DNA of 64,000 nucleotides from contig NC_135562.1 of the NCBI RefSeq assembly GCF_964340395.1, positions 12,575,543 through 12,639,542 on the forward strand, given 5' to 3'. Below, one piece after another: positions 30,463 through 40,734 of the stretch. Source of the DNA: Glandiceps talaboti (Eukaryota > Hemichordata > Enteropneusta > Spengelidae). Numbering within the stretch: the stretch's first letter is position 1; every line of letters starts with the position of its first letter. The notes under the pieces are model-generated. The model was given only the letters and a program-made list of their open reading frames with translations. It searched no databases and was not told the DNA's origin. Made by a program: the position numbers and the translations under genes.

Positions 30463-31592
30463 CGAAGGCATGTCACCAGATCAACTGTAAATTAATGATA
30501 ACAATACTCACGATCACGTATCTTTTCTTATCATATCACTTTCACAGATTTTTCTTATTTTATAGTTTCTTTTTAAAAAAACAATGAATAATAAATACGA
30601 ACTTTATAAACGTAAGCTAAGCAACAATTAAAAAAATAAAATCCTATTTCTCATTACATTTTACAAAGGTTTGCAAGATATGTGTTTGTTTACATTTCGT
30701 TATATAACGTCACTTTTTATTGTAGAATGTCGAGCCTACCACTTTCCATGTGCCAACACCAGATGTGTTGAAAGTTATGAACGTTGTAATGGTTATGATG
30801 GTTGTGGAGATATGTCTGATGAGGCTGATTGTGGTACGTTCATATTTGTTTTAAACTTCTCAGGGATTTGACATTTCCATTCTTCTACGTTTCAAACACA
30901 TGGAAGGACTTGTTTTCATTAGAAACTGGTCAGTTTCCTCGGCCAACGGGGTTAATGGCTTGATAGGGACTCACCTTATGTTTTAAAATTAGAAGTGTGG
31001 TGATAGGTAGGTCAAATTGGTTTCATTTTTACAGGGGGTGGGATCACTGCCATTTGATAACTTTACAGGGAGTGGAGCCACTGTCATTTTGTTGAACAGA
31101 TGAAAAGATCCCATCTATCCCTGCTCATGGCAATTTCATTACAAATGTCGGTTTATTACAAATTTCGGTAATTATTACAAATGTCGGTTGTACACTGCTA
31201 ACACCCACCTAGAAAATTACCAGTCCCTTATGAAGCATACCAATCTGCTTTATGGGACATAATACTTCGTTTCCATACACATTCAATTATGGTTCCTTCC
31301 GCTGTACGTATGACCATATATACGACTTCTATAAATGACGCTTATTGTCACCCATATAAGTCATCAATCAATCACCAAGTTAATTTGAAATCATCCAATT
31401 TTAATAAAATATCATAACTAAATCGTGTTCAATATGACATTATTAACAGTTATTTTTTCCATATGTTTCTCTGTAGTTTGTTCGGAGGCACAGTTCAAAT
31501 GTGACAACGGCAAGTGTACAACAGCCAGCTATGTTTGCGATGGTTATGATGACTGCGGTGATAATTCTGATGAACAGAATTGTCAAGATTAG
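16903..31592 (+). CDS. Secreted mosaic protein: thyroglobulin-1, WAP and 16 LDLa modules (19 exons)
   Basis: Predicted 722-residue secreted protein. Exon 1 encodes a signal peptide ([17 protein letters not shown], then LSHA). Next come a thyroglobulin type-1 domain, a WAP four-disulfide domain and sixteen LDL-receptor class A modules, ending with QNCQD and TAG. No transmembrane, protease, EGF or YWTD segment is present. The 19 exons total 2169 bp in one frame. Every internal exon is a multiple of three and phase 1-1, the classic design for exon shuffling. LDLa modules bind calcium through Asp/Glu near their C-terminus and usually ligate basic protein surfaces; thyroglobulin-1 and WAP domains are often protease inhibitors. 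An extracellular ligand-binding or protease-regulating role is therefore inferred. Six LDLa modules lack Cys1 and Cys3. A decayed LDLa exon sits at 26035. AATAAA follows the stop at 31602. Confidence 0.92.
17192..17413 (+). CDS. Mosaic gene exon 2: thyroglobulin type-1 domain
   Basis: Includes CHELRAML, then [19 protein letters not shown], then [11 protein letters not shown]. The CWCV core of the family reads CACI here: the Trp is lost and the Cys pair is kept. Confidence 0.88.
18060..18262. repeat. (CATA)n then (CAGA)n microsatellite in intron 2
   Basis: CATA units with CGTA and CATG variants, then CAGA units. Confidence 0.95.
18433..18570 (+). CDS. Mosaic gene exon 3: WAP four-disulfide core domain
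   Basis: KPGQCPW, then [20 protein letters not shown] and DCGKTCVAP give the eight-cysteine WAP pattern, including the CC pair. Confidence 0.92.
19200..19310 (+). CDS. Mosaic gene exon 4: LDLa 1 (6 Cys)
   Basis: Canonical module ending [16 protein letters not shown]. Confidence 0.92.
19732..19851 (+). CDS. Mosaic gene exon 5: LDLa 2 (4 Cys)
   Basis: Cys1 is absent and the Cys3 site reads Met ([11 protein letters not shown]). The calcium site is weak ([10 protein letters not shown]). Donor GTGAGT. Confidence 0.85.
21277..21334. repeat. (GT)n microsatellite in intron 5
   Basis: About 24 GT units followed by GCGC. Confidence 0.95.
21421..21510 (+). CDS. Mosaic gene exon 6: LDLa 3 (4 Cys)
   Basis: [16 protein letters not shown]: Cys1 absent, Cys3 site Leu. 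Ends [10 protein letters not shown] with an intact acidic calcium motif. Confidence 0.88.
22261..22371 (+). CDS. Mosaic gene exon 7: LDLa 4 (6 Cys)
   Basis: Canonical; ends [16 protein letters not shown]. Confidence 0.92.
22552..22594. repeat. (GT)n microsatellite in intron 7
   Basis: About 20 GT units. Confidence 0.95.
22728..22829 (+). CDS. Mosaic gene exon 8: LDLa 5 (4 Cys)
   Basis: [16 protein letters not shown]: Cys1 absent, Cys3 site Leu. Ends [10 protein letters not shown]. Confidence 0.88.
23888..23957. repeat. (AT)n microsatellite in intron 8
   Basis: About 35 AT units. Confidence 0.95.
24366..24485 (+). CDS. Mosaic gene exon 9: LDLa 6 (6 Cys)
   Basis: Canonical; [14 protein letters not shown], then [10 protein letters not shown]. 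Confidence 0.92.
24541..25040. repeat. Dispersed repeat, copy 2 (in intron 9)
   Basis: Closely similar to 15336-15850, starting at a shared TCCTGCTAAAGCCATGATAA. Confidence 0.75.
25193..25291 (+). CDS. Mosaic gene exon 10: LDLa 7 (6 Cys)
   Basis: [19 protein letters not shown], then [10 protein letters not shown]. Short first loop. Confidence 0.9.
25658..25765 (+). CDS. Mosaic gene exon 11: LDLa 8 (6 Cys)
   Basis: [19 protein letters not shown], then [10 protein letters not shown]. Confidence 0.9.
26035..26290 (+). pseudogene. Decayed LDLa exon(s) between modules 8 and 9
   Basis: After acceptor CTAG at 26031-26034 the reading [19 protein letters not shown], then KCDVEDNC is LDLa-like. It lacks the SDE calcium motif and last cysteine, and no phase-1 donor follows. 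A second fragment near 26248 (HCGDGYCV) resembles the start of module 8. Skipping both keeps the frame. Confidence 0.7.
26424..26537 (+). CDS. Mosaic gene exon 12: LDLa 9 (6 Cys)
   Basis: [17 protein letters not shown], then [12 protein letters not shown]; two extra residues before the last Cys. Confidence 0.92.
27487..27582 (+). CDS. Mosaic gene exon 13: LDLa 10 (4 Cys)
   Basis: [17 protein letters not shown]: Cys1 absent, Cys3 site Ser. Donor GTTAGT. Confidence 0.87.
27823..27930 (+). CDS. Mosaic gene exon 14: LDLa 11 (6 Cys)
   Basis: [16 protein letters not shown], then [10 protein letters not shown]. Confidence 0.93.
28632..28730 (+). CDS. Mosaic gene exon 15: LDLa 12 (4 Cys)
   Basis: [18 protein letters not shown]: Cys1 absent, Cys3 site Leu. 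Ends [10 protein letters not shown]. Confidence 0.88.
29127..29246 (+). CDS. Mosaic gene exon 16: LDLa 13 (6 Cys)
   Basis: [16 protein letters not shown], then [10 protein letters not shown]. Confidence 0.92.
29630..29743 (+). CDS. Mosaic gene exon 17: LDLa 14 (4 Cys)
   Basis: [17 protein letters not shown], then [10 protein letters not shown]: Cys1 absent, Cys3 site Val, and a longer middle loop. Confidence 0.87.
30080..30186. repeat. (CAA)n, (TAAA)n and (TAGA)n microsatellites in intron 17
   Basis: Three adjacent short arrays. Confidence 0.95.
30250..30306. repeat. (CATA)n microsatellite in intron 17
   Basis: Short CATA array with one CATG. Confidence 0.9.
30410..30462. repeat. (CATA)n microsatellite in intron 17
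   Basis: About 13 CATA units. Confidence 0.9.
30726..30833 (+). CDS. Mosaic gene exon 18: LDLa 15 (6 Cys)
   Basis: [17 protein letters not shown], then [10 protein letters not shown]. Confidence 0.92.
31477..31592 (+). CDS. Mosaic gene exon 19: LDLa 16 (6 Cys) and stop
   Basis: [17 protein letters not shown], then [12 protein letters not shown] and TAG at 31590-31592. Confidence 0.93.
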
Positions 31593-31601
31593 ATAGATGT
31601 C

Positions 31602-31607
31602 AATAAA
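31602..31607 (+). terminator. Polyadenylation signal of the mosaic gene
   Basis: AATAAA, 10 bp after the stop codon at 31590-31592. Confidence 0.6.
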
Positions 31608-32184
31608 TCAATCACAATGCATGTTTGACTTGTCTTTAAAAGTAGATAATTTAGTAAAAGCATCATATTTAATAATATCCTATCAATTCAATGTATAACA
31701 TTTCGATCAGTACAACAACGATACGATAGCATTCTAGAATATGACTCTGTAGTTCTCTGCATGTATCTGCATGTGTTATGCTAAAATTGTTTGATTATCA
31801 AGTTTCCCTATTAGAGGAATGAATCCTTCGATTGTGGGTAAAGCTAGGTATCAATAAAACTACTCTCGGACTGTTCAGAAAGGTTTTGTTTCGAGTAGTT
31901 TGTTTTATTTATTTACATTAAATAATCCCTACAAAATGTCTCTCAATGTGTATCAATGTGACACAATTTGAAAATTGTGGATAAGGGGTATTGTGTTTTG
32001 AATTGTGATGGAAGAAAACAATCCTTTTCTACAATGGCGTATAGCCTTGTCTGAAATGTGGTACATGTAATATTTGTTTTTATGCCTGTTTCGTACATCA
32101 ATTCTTTTAATGTTACTTCAGGCAGAGTTCAAACATAACTATACATATATGTATACTTATACATGTATTACCTAGCTACCTAGA

Positions 32185-32268
32185 CTGTAAGATACGTCGT
32201 GACGTTTCACCCTCACCGGCCTCCTGTGGCCGATGGTTGAGGGCGCCCCGTCACGGCGTACCTTACAG
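32185..32268. repeat. 84-nt hairpin element, copy 1
   Basis: Begins CTGTAAGATACG, ends CGTACCTTACAG, and folds along almost its whole length with a loop of about 6 nt (TCCTGT). It is nearly the reverse complement of the element at 45667-45770. Confidence 0.8.
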
Positions 32269-32639
32269 ACGACTAGCTACCACACTAGTTACATAACATG
32301 TCATGTAAATGCTTGGCTGTTTCACAATCAATGCTTCACTTATATTGCACTTTGGGGCAAAAGTGAACTTGACCTTTTTGTAAAGGTGATCTTAATAATA
32401 GATAGTTTATAAAAGAAGTTAATCTACATTTGTCTACTCTTCAGTATGAACTTCTCAGACGGGATTAATACACTTTCTATTTTGGACACTATATGTTATT
32501 GATACTACAAATCACTGCATCTCAGATTCCAGTTTCTATTATACACTAGGTATGGCCACCTAAATTTTTCCAACATACCAGTGACTTTATTGTACATGCA
32601 ATATCAGTGCCCCTCTACCAATGTTATAGGCGACATGGG

Positions 32640-33420
32640 AAACTCATTTAAAACTTAAATTTACGTTAGCTTTTCGAAGCTTTTAAATATTAGCTCAAAA
32701 GCTATGAATAACCTAAAAGTTGCCTTAATAAAAACAAAACAAAATCCAGATCTGCCAGGGGAAAAGCCACAAGGACTACCTCACCCTAAGAGGTCACTCA
32801 TGCATTCAACCAACAATCAGATGCACCAACCTTTTTACTGTCATAATGGTATTAAACTTTTTCACCCTATGCTAATTTGAGATGATATTGTCTTTTAAAG
32901 ATGTTAAATGTTTGCCAACGTATTCTAAAATTGCCTTAAAATTCCAAATCTCTCCTACAAATAATACATAAAGATGCCATTTATTTAACTTTTTAAGAAC
33001 ATCTTTCAGCCCTATATATGTAAGTTATAAAGAATAGTTGCTGATACTTGATGTCTTTACGATGCTGTCTTGTAAAGCTTGGTGGTTACTGTCTGAAAGT
33101 GCATGAATAGTCTCAAAATTGACTTAAACGTAAAAACCCTCCAGGGCGTGTAGGGGGAGAGCCCCTAGCACCCCTCACATGAGGTGGACACATCCCAGTC
33201 TCACGTTCTTCCTCTTACCTCTTACTGTCAGAATGCTATCAAACTAATTTTCAAAAATATTTCAACCCGATGTAGTTACTTTTTACATGTTGGCGTTGTC
33301 TTGTAAAGTGTCTGAATAGGCTCAAAATTGACTGAGTAAAAATCCTCCTTGGACCCCACGAGGGGTGTACATGTTCCCATCTCAAGCTTTTTCCCCTACC
33401 TTTTACTGTGTAGGCTATTC
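32640..33420. repeat. Diverged tandem repeat units
   Basis: Blocks recur containing TTGTCTTGTAAAG, a pattern like AATAGTCTCAAAATTGACT, then a run like TTACTGTCAGAATGCTATCAA. About three units are visible with substantial divergence; the origin is unknown. Confidence 0.5.
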
Positions 33421-33959
33421 CGGGATCGTATAAAGTATTTGCAAGACGGTCAAGCAGTCCACACTGAGTGACGATCAAAAAAATACTTGGGGGGGGGGGG
33501 GGGAAGATTCAGCCTGTGTTTGGTTTTACAGATAGGGGGTCAATGACTTTTTGTCAGCCGGATGGAAGAACCCAACCCCCAAACTGACCGATCCCTAAGT
33601 ACATCTCTGTTGCTATCTGTCTGCATAGCAGCTATCCGATATGTTCATGTCGTTCACAGTGGCAAATATAAACTACTGATCAACAAATATAGCATAACTG
33701 TAACTCTTATTTTCCATGTTTTCCATGTGCAGTACACGCACCAGGATATGGTGAACCTGGTACTCAAAATACATCCCGGTTACATTTCTGTGCCGTGGAT
33801 CTATGAATCAATCCATAAGTGCAGTGTTGTTTTATATTCCATGCGGTCATTATCGTGTGTTTCATACTAATCTTTCGATGGGTGAAAATATGCCATCAGC
33901 GGGTTCAAGCACATGCATATAACCAGAGCGAGAGATACGAATGTTCTTTGTTTTCTTCG

Positions 33960-34133
33960 GTATCTGGAGGACCACAATAGAAATAAGTTGTTAAAACTTT
34001 TTTGTGTTATCCTCGGCAAAGGTATTCCATGCTGTATTTGTTTGTTTGTGAAAGCTGTAGTGTTATTTCCGTTTTTGTTTTTTTGTTTCGTGAATATTTT
34101 TTGCCAAATAAAATAAAATAAAATCAAATCTTT
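33960..34133 (+). mobile_element. Possible retroposon 3' tail
   Basis: Ends in an (AAATA)n-like tail after TTTTTTGCCAAATAAAATAA, as often seen at non-LTR retroposon 3' ends. No coding sequence identified. Confidence 0.3.
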
Positions 34134-34268
34134 TCTCTCACTCTGCAATGGTTATTTCCCATTCGTGATACTTGTCAATGTCAGCGACATAATTGGAGTA
34201 TCTCCAAATCCAAACGCCTCATCTTTGTTCCCACTCATTACACTTTTTTTAAATTGATTCATTCGATA

Positions 34269-34374
34269 GCTGTCTTTCAGACGTATACTGTCCTGTTATT
34301 CTTAGTATTAAAGTTAGTATTGCTGTCTTTCAGACGTATACTGTCCTGTAAATCTTAGTATTAAAGTTAGTATT
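34269..34374. repeat. 53-bp tandem duplication
   Basis: Two copies starting GCTGTCTTTCAGACGTATAC (34269 and 34322), nearly identical. Confidence 0.9.
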
Positions 34375-34894
34375 GCAATTGCTATTGGCGAGTCTTCAAT
34401 TGACACCCCTCAGATTATTCCTACTTGTGACTCTGAAAATGACAATTTCAATCAACTTAAAAACTAAATGGCAAGCTGAGCTACAGGCGTCTTCAAAAAT
34501 GCATATTATGAGCATGCAAAGGCCATCGAAATCCTCAATAAAAAATCGCTAGAACTAGCAAGCTGACATGAACATCTTGACTACAGATTTGTGTAAGATT
34601 TTAATAAATACTGCAAAGTCGGTCAGCATAACACAAGATATTTTTTTTATAGAAAATGAAGAAGTAATAAGATACAGTCGAACAAACCATGGTTCCATAA
34701 AGTTTGTATCCAGCAAAGGTGTGAATTAAAGAAATTAAAACTCCCGATCCACCAAATATACAAAGGCTATCACAAATATTTGCATATAAAACTAAGGAAT
34801 CTAATGAATCTGTAGATGGAAATTCCAAAGAATACTGCAATATTATAAATAGGGCGAGTAACTCCGAGGCTAAGATAGGAATGGTGTCTTTGGA

Positions 34895-34898
<4 letters not shown>

Positions 34899-34931
<33 letters not shown>

Positions 34932-35088
34932 GGGGGGGGGGGGGTCATTTCAAGAACCAAAATGATGATGATGATGATGATAATGATGATGATGATGATG
35001 ATCGATGATGATGATGATGCTGCTGCTGCTGATGATGACGATGACGATGATGATGATGGTGGTGGTGGTGATGATGATGATGATGATG
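34899..35088. repeat. Poly-T/poly-G run and (ATG)n microsatellite
   Basis: About 32 T, about 14 G, a short unique spacer, then ATG, TGC and GGT triplets. Confidence 0.95.
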
Positions 35089-35509
35089 GGATCACTTACA
35101 AGTGACCAGGCAGAGTATGCACAACATGTAAAGCATGTTTTAGATAATAACTAGATTGTGTATGATTTTAAGAGAAAGGTAACTGGTCAGTCTTTTACTG
35201 TTTGTCACTTTATATGTACTAATATTGCTTCTAATACAGAAGTCATTTAATTTGTATGCGTACATATGATATACTACTAGTAGTATACACGGTGTGTACC
35301 CACAGAAGCACGTATTATTGCTTAGATTGCCGCCCTGGATTACCGTTTTCTTAGGAAAATATCGAACGAATCCTGCTGCTACAAATGTATTAATCTCTAT
35401 ACTCAGAGAAATATTAAAATGCCGATCTTTCCTTACTTACAGATAGGAATATATAGTCAAGGGGTTGTTAAATTTAGTCTGTAGACCAGGAAAACAACAA
35501 TCTAAGAAA

Positions 35510-36496
35510 TATCGTTAGTGAATTCGGCAAATTAATTGACCTTTAATCAACATTTACTAAAAGAAATATGTTACAGATGACTTGGGATAACACTCGCAAA
35601 CAAATACGTACTGCTATGAAAGGGTCTGTCGAAAACTGTATTGGCACATTCGCCAAGCACTGAGATACGAAAACCAGCAGTATTCAGTGTACTGGTCAAG
35701 ATTTCAGAGAATGCGCTGTTTTGTTATGATGATGGAGTGCGTCACGTGACAGATATCTCTGGTCTAGATCTACGACGTAAATATGAATGTATAATCTCAT
35801 CGCCCATCTCATATTTTCGAAATAAACATGAAATCAGGGCCCGATCTAAACTAATCGTATTATCACTTTGACAGGGTGACCGTTCAAGTGTAAACAATGG
35901 AATTTAGAGATGATGGCTGTGAATCAACACTGCAAGTTGTCTGGATTCAAATTGTGGTCTACACACAAATAAGTCAAATGAGTGCTGAGATGAAATTTCA
36001 AATTAAACCACAGCCACCCACAACACACAGTCATGTCATGTCCTTGTTAATCAATCACAAAATTCTAACCCTGGCAATAACACAGTTCATAAAGTTAGTG
36101 TTTATTGGGGCAGTTATGTAATGTCCAAATATGGTATATTTGTCAACTCAGGATGCTATTTATACACTATTTACGTCATTAAAGGAGCTTGGGGTTCACT
36201 AACTAGATGAACAACCTTTTGTGCTAATCGGGGGAGTTTGACCAAACTGTGGTAGTGGACCATAGTTGGAATCCAGGCAACACTGAAAGTTGAAGTTTAT
36301 AATGATTTTGAACGCCAAGAGAACAATTTTTATATTTAATCAACACTGAAACTAAACAACGACAAAGAATATCATGGCCGATACAACAGTAGGATCTTAC
36401 GGGTTTCAAAAATGAACTTTTCCCAAGGAACGTCTGATAGAAAGCACAGAATCACCGTCAAACAGACCACCATATATTTAGGCTGAAACATTTGAT
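35510..36496. repeat. Segmental duplication, copy 1
   Basis: Closely similar to 42238-43230 over about 1 kb; part also matches 50496-50870. Small ORFs inside are not conserved between copies. Confidence 0.8.
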
Positions 36497-36497
36497 C

Positions 36498-36537
<40 letters not shown>

Positions 36538-36540
36538 TGT
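36497..36540. repeat. (GT)n microsatellite
   Basis: About 18 GT units joining the segmental duplication to the dispersed repeat. Confidence 0.9.
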
Positions 36541-36549
36541 GTTGATGTG

Positions 36550-36970
36550 TGAGTGTGTCATGTTTTTAATTTTTCAAGTATTTTACACTTTTCTAAAACC
36601 ATTTTTTTCTGTAGATTTCAAAAATCTGTATTTGTAGCTTTCTAGTAGTAATATTCATTAAACAAATTGAATTTCAAATACAAAAATACCCATATACATT
36701 TTGTCGTTTATTCTTCATTCCTACCTATACATACACTATATTACAATGTTTTTGAATATTAATAGCTAACTATAGGTTTAACTATCACAGACAAAGGGCA
36801 TTGCTTTTCAACATAAATACCTCGTATTTCTATTTTACATCTATTTGCAAGTTAATTACAGATCATTGTTGAAAGCACAATAAATAGAGAAATTGACTAT
36901 CAAATCATCTACGTACACAAAAAGTGTAGTTAACCGTTGAGGGCGCTCACTTCTTGGACCAATGTGTACT
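36550..36970. repeat. Dispersed repeat, copy 3
   Basis: Matches 14800-15300 including the start TGTGAGTGTGTC. Confidence 0.75.
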
Positions 36971-37869
36971 AATGTATACCTTACCATACATTGAACCCGT
37001 AGTCTATGGAAAGAAGCCTCTACATTTTTTCTAACGTATATCATATTTATTACTATTAATTATAAAGGGATAATTATTTGGTAGGAGGGAATGTCTCGTA
37101 TTAAACGTTCTATAATGACTGAGTTAAGAGCACACATATTCATACTGTGAGATTTTACACTAATTGTGATGCCTAAGACCGAAAATGTGACTTTTTCCAT
37201 AATAAGTTCCGGGTGGAGGTGTAAGGTATAAATATACGTAGTTGCTTCCACGAATTTACCAATGGCTGCAACATATACATTGTAGCAAAAGCTACGATCA
37301 CAATAGTCCTAAGGTGTTAATCTAATTAGCATGCATATATCTCTTTTATTCAACGTGTTCAACCACAGACAAGTAAGATATCTGTCTGTGGTTCAGGTAC
37401 AAAGACTAGACTACAAAGTATTTGAATTGTCATTCAAGAACCTGTCAAGCAAGTAATCAGGAATATGTAAAAAGCATTGTTTTTTTAACTTCAATACTGT
37501 CGATACTGACCTGGCCACCTGTTTCCACATTCAGTGGCGAAATGATAATACAATGTAAATGCAAACTCTTGTCGCGTGTAACTTTGCAAAATAACATGTA
37601 GCCATGGTAATATATAACTGGTCTTGTTCTAAGTCTCGATAAAACTGAATGCATATATATAGCTAAAATTATTTTACTTCCATTTTCTTTACAGTGGATT
37701 ATAATATTAAAGAAAGGAATTCCTTCTTGGTGTAACATTTTTGAAATTAAAGTTTACTTAAAAAGAATAGTGGTCATCAGTTGAATGAAGATCGTCATCC
37801 ATTTAAAGGTAGTCACCACAATCCCCTTCATCATGCACAGGTGTCGTAGCTTCCCATTCGCGGGTAGAC

Positions 37870-37984
37870 CTAACCCGCCCGGTTGTGTTTGCCGAGCAAA
37901 GTATTGCAGCTCGGACAATGATGAGACACGTCCTTGAGGGATTTAATGCAGAACGGTATCCAACACAGGCAAAAAATCCAGCCA
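37870..37984 (-). CDS. LITAF gene 2, coding exon 3
   Basis: The acceptor CTTCAG is complementary to 37985-37990. The conserved frame encodes the HHCPSC half; the shifted frame runs on to 37803. Confidence 0.8.
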
Positions 37985-39373
37985 CTGAAGGGAAGACAAA
38001 ATGTAAAAAGGAGATGACAACTTGAAGAGACTCACATAATATCGGCTTCTCTTTTTTTTCTTCTCATGATTAGGAAATCCAGATTTTTTTTTCATTTCAT
38101 TACTACAAATTCTGTTACGTGTGAACTCTCAGCGATTTGAGAATGGCTAATGATTTTTTACTAATTTTGAAATCTTTTATTTGAGAAATGCCAACCTCTG
38201 TTACTATTCTACATTAGTCTATGGTATAACAGTAACATCGGTTCTCGTCCTCCAAGTTTATCGCTTGAGGGCGCAAGTTGACCCTTTCTCGGTTGAAGCG
38301 GCAAGAGTCAATCCATATTTGATAAGACAGCCATTATTAAGATTAAGGATCATTGAAATGACGAACAAACACACTCATACAGTATACCGAGCGGCTAAGT
38401 CACGAGAAGAGAGGGACAAGTCTCGAAATCCCTCACTTCTCGCGGTTTCGTCGCTCAGGGCGCACTTCATGCGCTTCACAAAGGCTAAGGGACGGTAGTC
38501 AAGAGTCTGGCAGCGAGACTAATATTATTTGAGTGTTTGTTGGAGTGTAGCTTCAACAATGTCTGTCACTGTTGTAGCAAATGTACAGTCGTTCTTTATT
38601 AGTGTATAAACATTTCTTACCCAAAGAGGCATACCATACCATACCAACAACAATCCAAACCAGCATACCCCTGCTGTACTCCATTCTGGTTACTACATCT
38701 TGTTGGCAGGAAGGACATCGCACATGTACGGGGTAATCTTTGTATTCAACTGCAACTGCACGGGGCATCGCTAGAGATAAAATTACAAATATATATTTTT
38801 TTAAACTGTCTGTAAACCAGCTGTCAAAGCGTTGTTTACTACAATTATGCAGTGAATTGCAGCTTGAGGATAATGAATCATTCCTGTCATCTGATACGGT
38901 GGTGGTGTAGCTGTTTTGTGTTTTATGTTTTTTTTTTCTGTTTCTGTTGAGTTTGTGTAACGTCAAGGTGTACATGTAGTGTGTTTCATGCCAATAAAAC
39001 GCACATTATGCGCATTGACTTGGTCTTGATTTTAGATATGGATGGATGTCATTACATACCAAACTGGTAGAATATGAAATATGACTTTTACCGGTACATT
39101 TTTACCTGTAGGTTGCTGGACGACAACCGTTGCGTTGCCATCTGGAGCCGAGTATGCTACTGCACCGTACTGTCCCTGAGGAGGGTACTGTCCCTGTGGA
39201 GGGTTTTGAGCCTGGGTAGGGTATAGGTACGGTGCCTGTGTAGGATACGGTGCCTGTGTCTGGTATGGTGCCTGTCCAGGTGTTTGTTCGGGGTAGGCTG
39301 GTGGGTCTTCAGGGCCAGGTGCATCCACAGTGTGAGATTTGTTAGCCTCAGCTGCATTATCCAGATCAGACAT
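37870..39373 (-). CDS. LITAF-domain protein 2, probably frameshifted
   Basis: Same three-exon design as LITAF genes 1 and 3. Exon 1 (39106-39373) reads MSDLDNAAEANKSHTVDAPG, has the WW-ligand motif DPPAYPEQ and YPTQ/YPPQGQ repeats, and ends ATVVVQQPT. Exon 2 (38621-38770) has VEYKDYPVHVRCPSCQQD, then VVTRMEY. Exon 3 (37870-37984) has GWIFCLCWIPFC, then HHCPSC and TAG. With the conserved donor GTAAGA the exons total 533 bp, which is not a multiple of three. Exon 2 carries an extra GTATG-type unit (three in tandem at 38631-38645) relative to gene 3, shifting exon 3 out of frame so that the second zinc half is lost. A donor at 38633-38634 (GTATGC) would restore frame with three fewer residues. 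Either the gene is damaged or it uses that donor. Confidence 0.75.
38621..38770 (-). CDS. LITAF gene 2, coding exon 2
   Basis: First zinc half CPSC and hydrophobic segment. A five-base tandem slippage lies near its 3' end. Confidence 0.85.
39106..39373 (-). CDS. LITAF gene 2, coding exon 1
   Basis: Pro/Gln/Tyr-rich tail with PPAY. Acceptor TTTTAG lies 15 bp upstream of the ATG, identical in arrangement to gene 3. Confidence 0.88.
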
Positions 39374-40734
39374 TGTGGGATCAGATTTCTAAAATGAAAA
39401 CGATCAATAGAAATGAGATATCCTTATAGTGTCACGTAATCTTAGTAGTAATGTCATACTATGGTACAGCCCATAAGCTCGCGCCACTCCAATTGGAAAG
39501 TTAAATTTATTACAATTTGTGTAAACAATTGGCCAATTGCAAACTGAAGGATGTTGTTAAGATTTGATCTTGTATGACCAACTTGAATGCATGGTCATTA
39601 TCGTGCAACATTTTAGTCAATACGGGACAAAATATTGTTTTGGCTAAATTGAAACATAAACACCTTTTATCACATTAAACTTTCTCTCCCAGGCCGTGAC
39701 ACAAGTAATAAAGGAACTGATGTTATAAATGTTGTAGTTTGTGTGGTTATCGATTTTATTTTGCATTTTAGTAGATAAATTTCCAACAGACACTACATCT
39801 CATACTGGTTTATTCACGTATTCATTCTGTGTTTTAATTATATTCATAATTAGGAGCACAATATAAAAACAATGCAAATTATTCATTTTATTACATACAC
39901 CGTACCACTGTTCATTCTATGTGATGCACTACGATGACTTAAAATGCATTAACTAAGACATCCTGGTATTTTGAATCAACAAACACCTAAGTGTTCAGAC
40001 GTCAATCATTCAACATCTTGACAGGACCTCTTTACAGAATCAAATATCCTTTGGTGTACAAATGTTCGATTTCTGTGAGTCACCTACATGGTAACAATTC
40101 AGGTAGCGAGAGTGGAACAAACCATCATTAACTTAGTAACCACGATATTCTGGCATATGGATCGATGCCTGGATTGGTACTGTTATGCCAAGACAAGTTG
40201 ACAGTTGTCTTGCAGTCACTCTCCCTCAACTTGCATTGCGCTTCCGAGTATTGCCCTTCTCCAACTTTCCTTTTAATACTGATGACGAAATCGTCACGGA
40301 AACTGAAACCACACACATGTCAATCCGTCTCGTGGCACAGTTTGAGTTATCATACTTGTCACAACCTGTTTATTGATAATATGAAATAGAATTATTTATA
40401 AAAAAAAATTATGTTATTTTCGTAGTGCAATTGTTTAAGTTTTTTACTACAGTAAACACAATCTGCTTATTATGAACACGAAATGGACAAACGAGGTAAT
40501 GTAATTGTCTAACGACAAAGACAGACCATGGTGTCAAAAATATTCATCGGAACATACTATCTGTAACACTGAACACGTCTAAGGCTATATTTAAACACAC
40601 GAGAGTGGTCGAGTGGACTGTTACAATCTAACAATCAGACAACATCATGATCGTACAGTCATGTACGCCGACCGATTTGTAAACAACTGACATAAAGATT
40701 AAAACTACTGCGTTACAAACACTTCAAATCTAAC

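Larger units (their letters stand above)
31608..37869. other. Intergenic, repeat-rich
   Basis: No supported exon on either strand. It contains a hairpin element at 32185, diverged tandem repeats at 32640-33420, a retroposon-like tail near 34100, a 53-bp tandem duplication, a T/G homopolymer block with (ATG)n, one copy of a segmental duplication at 35510-36496 and the third dispersed-repeat copy. Confidence 0.55.

Noticed and set aside
30001-30490. CRISPR-like or regulatory array impression from repeated short units
   Set aside because: These are ordinary microsatellites without spacer structure, in a eukaryotic intron.
33562-33870. 102-codon plus-strand ORF
   Set aside because: No recognisable domain, no splice context, and it lies in repeat-rich intergenic DNA.
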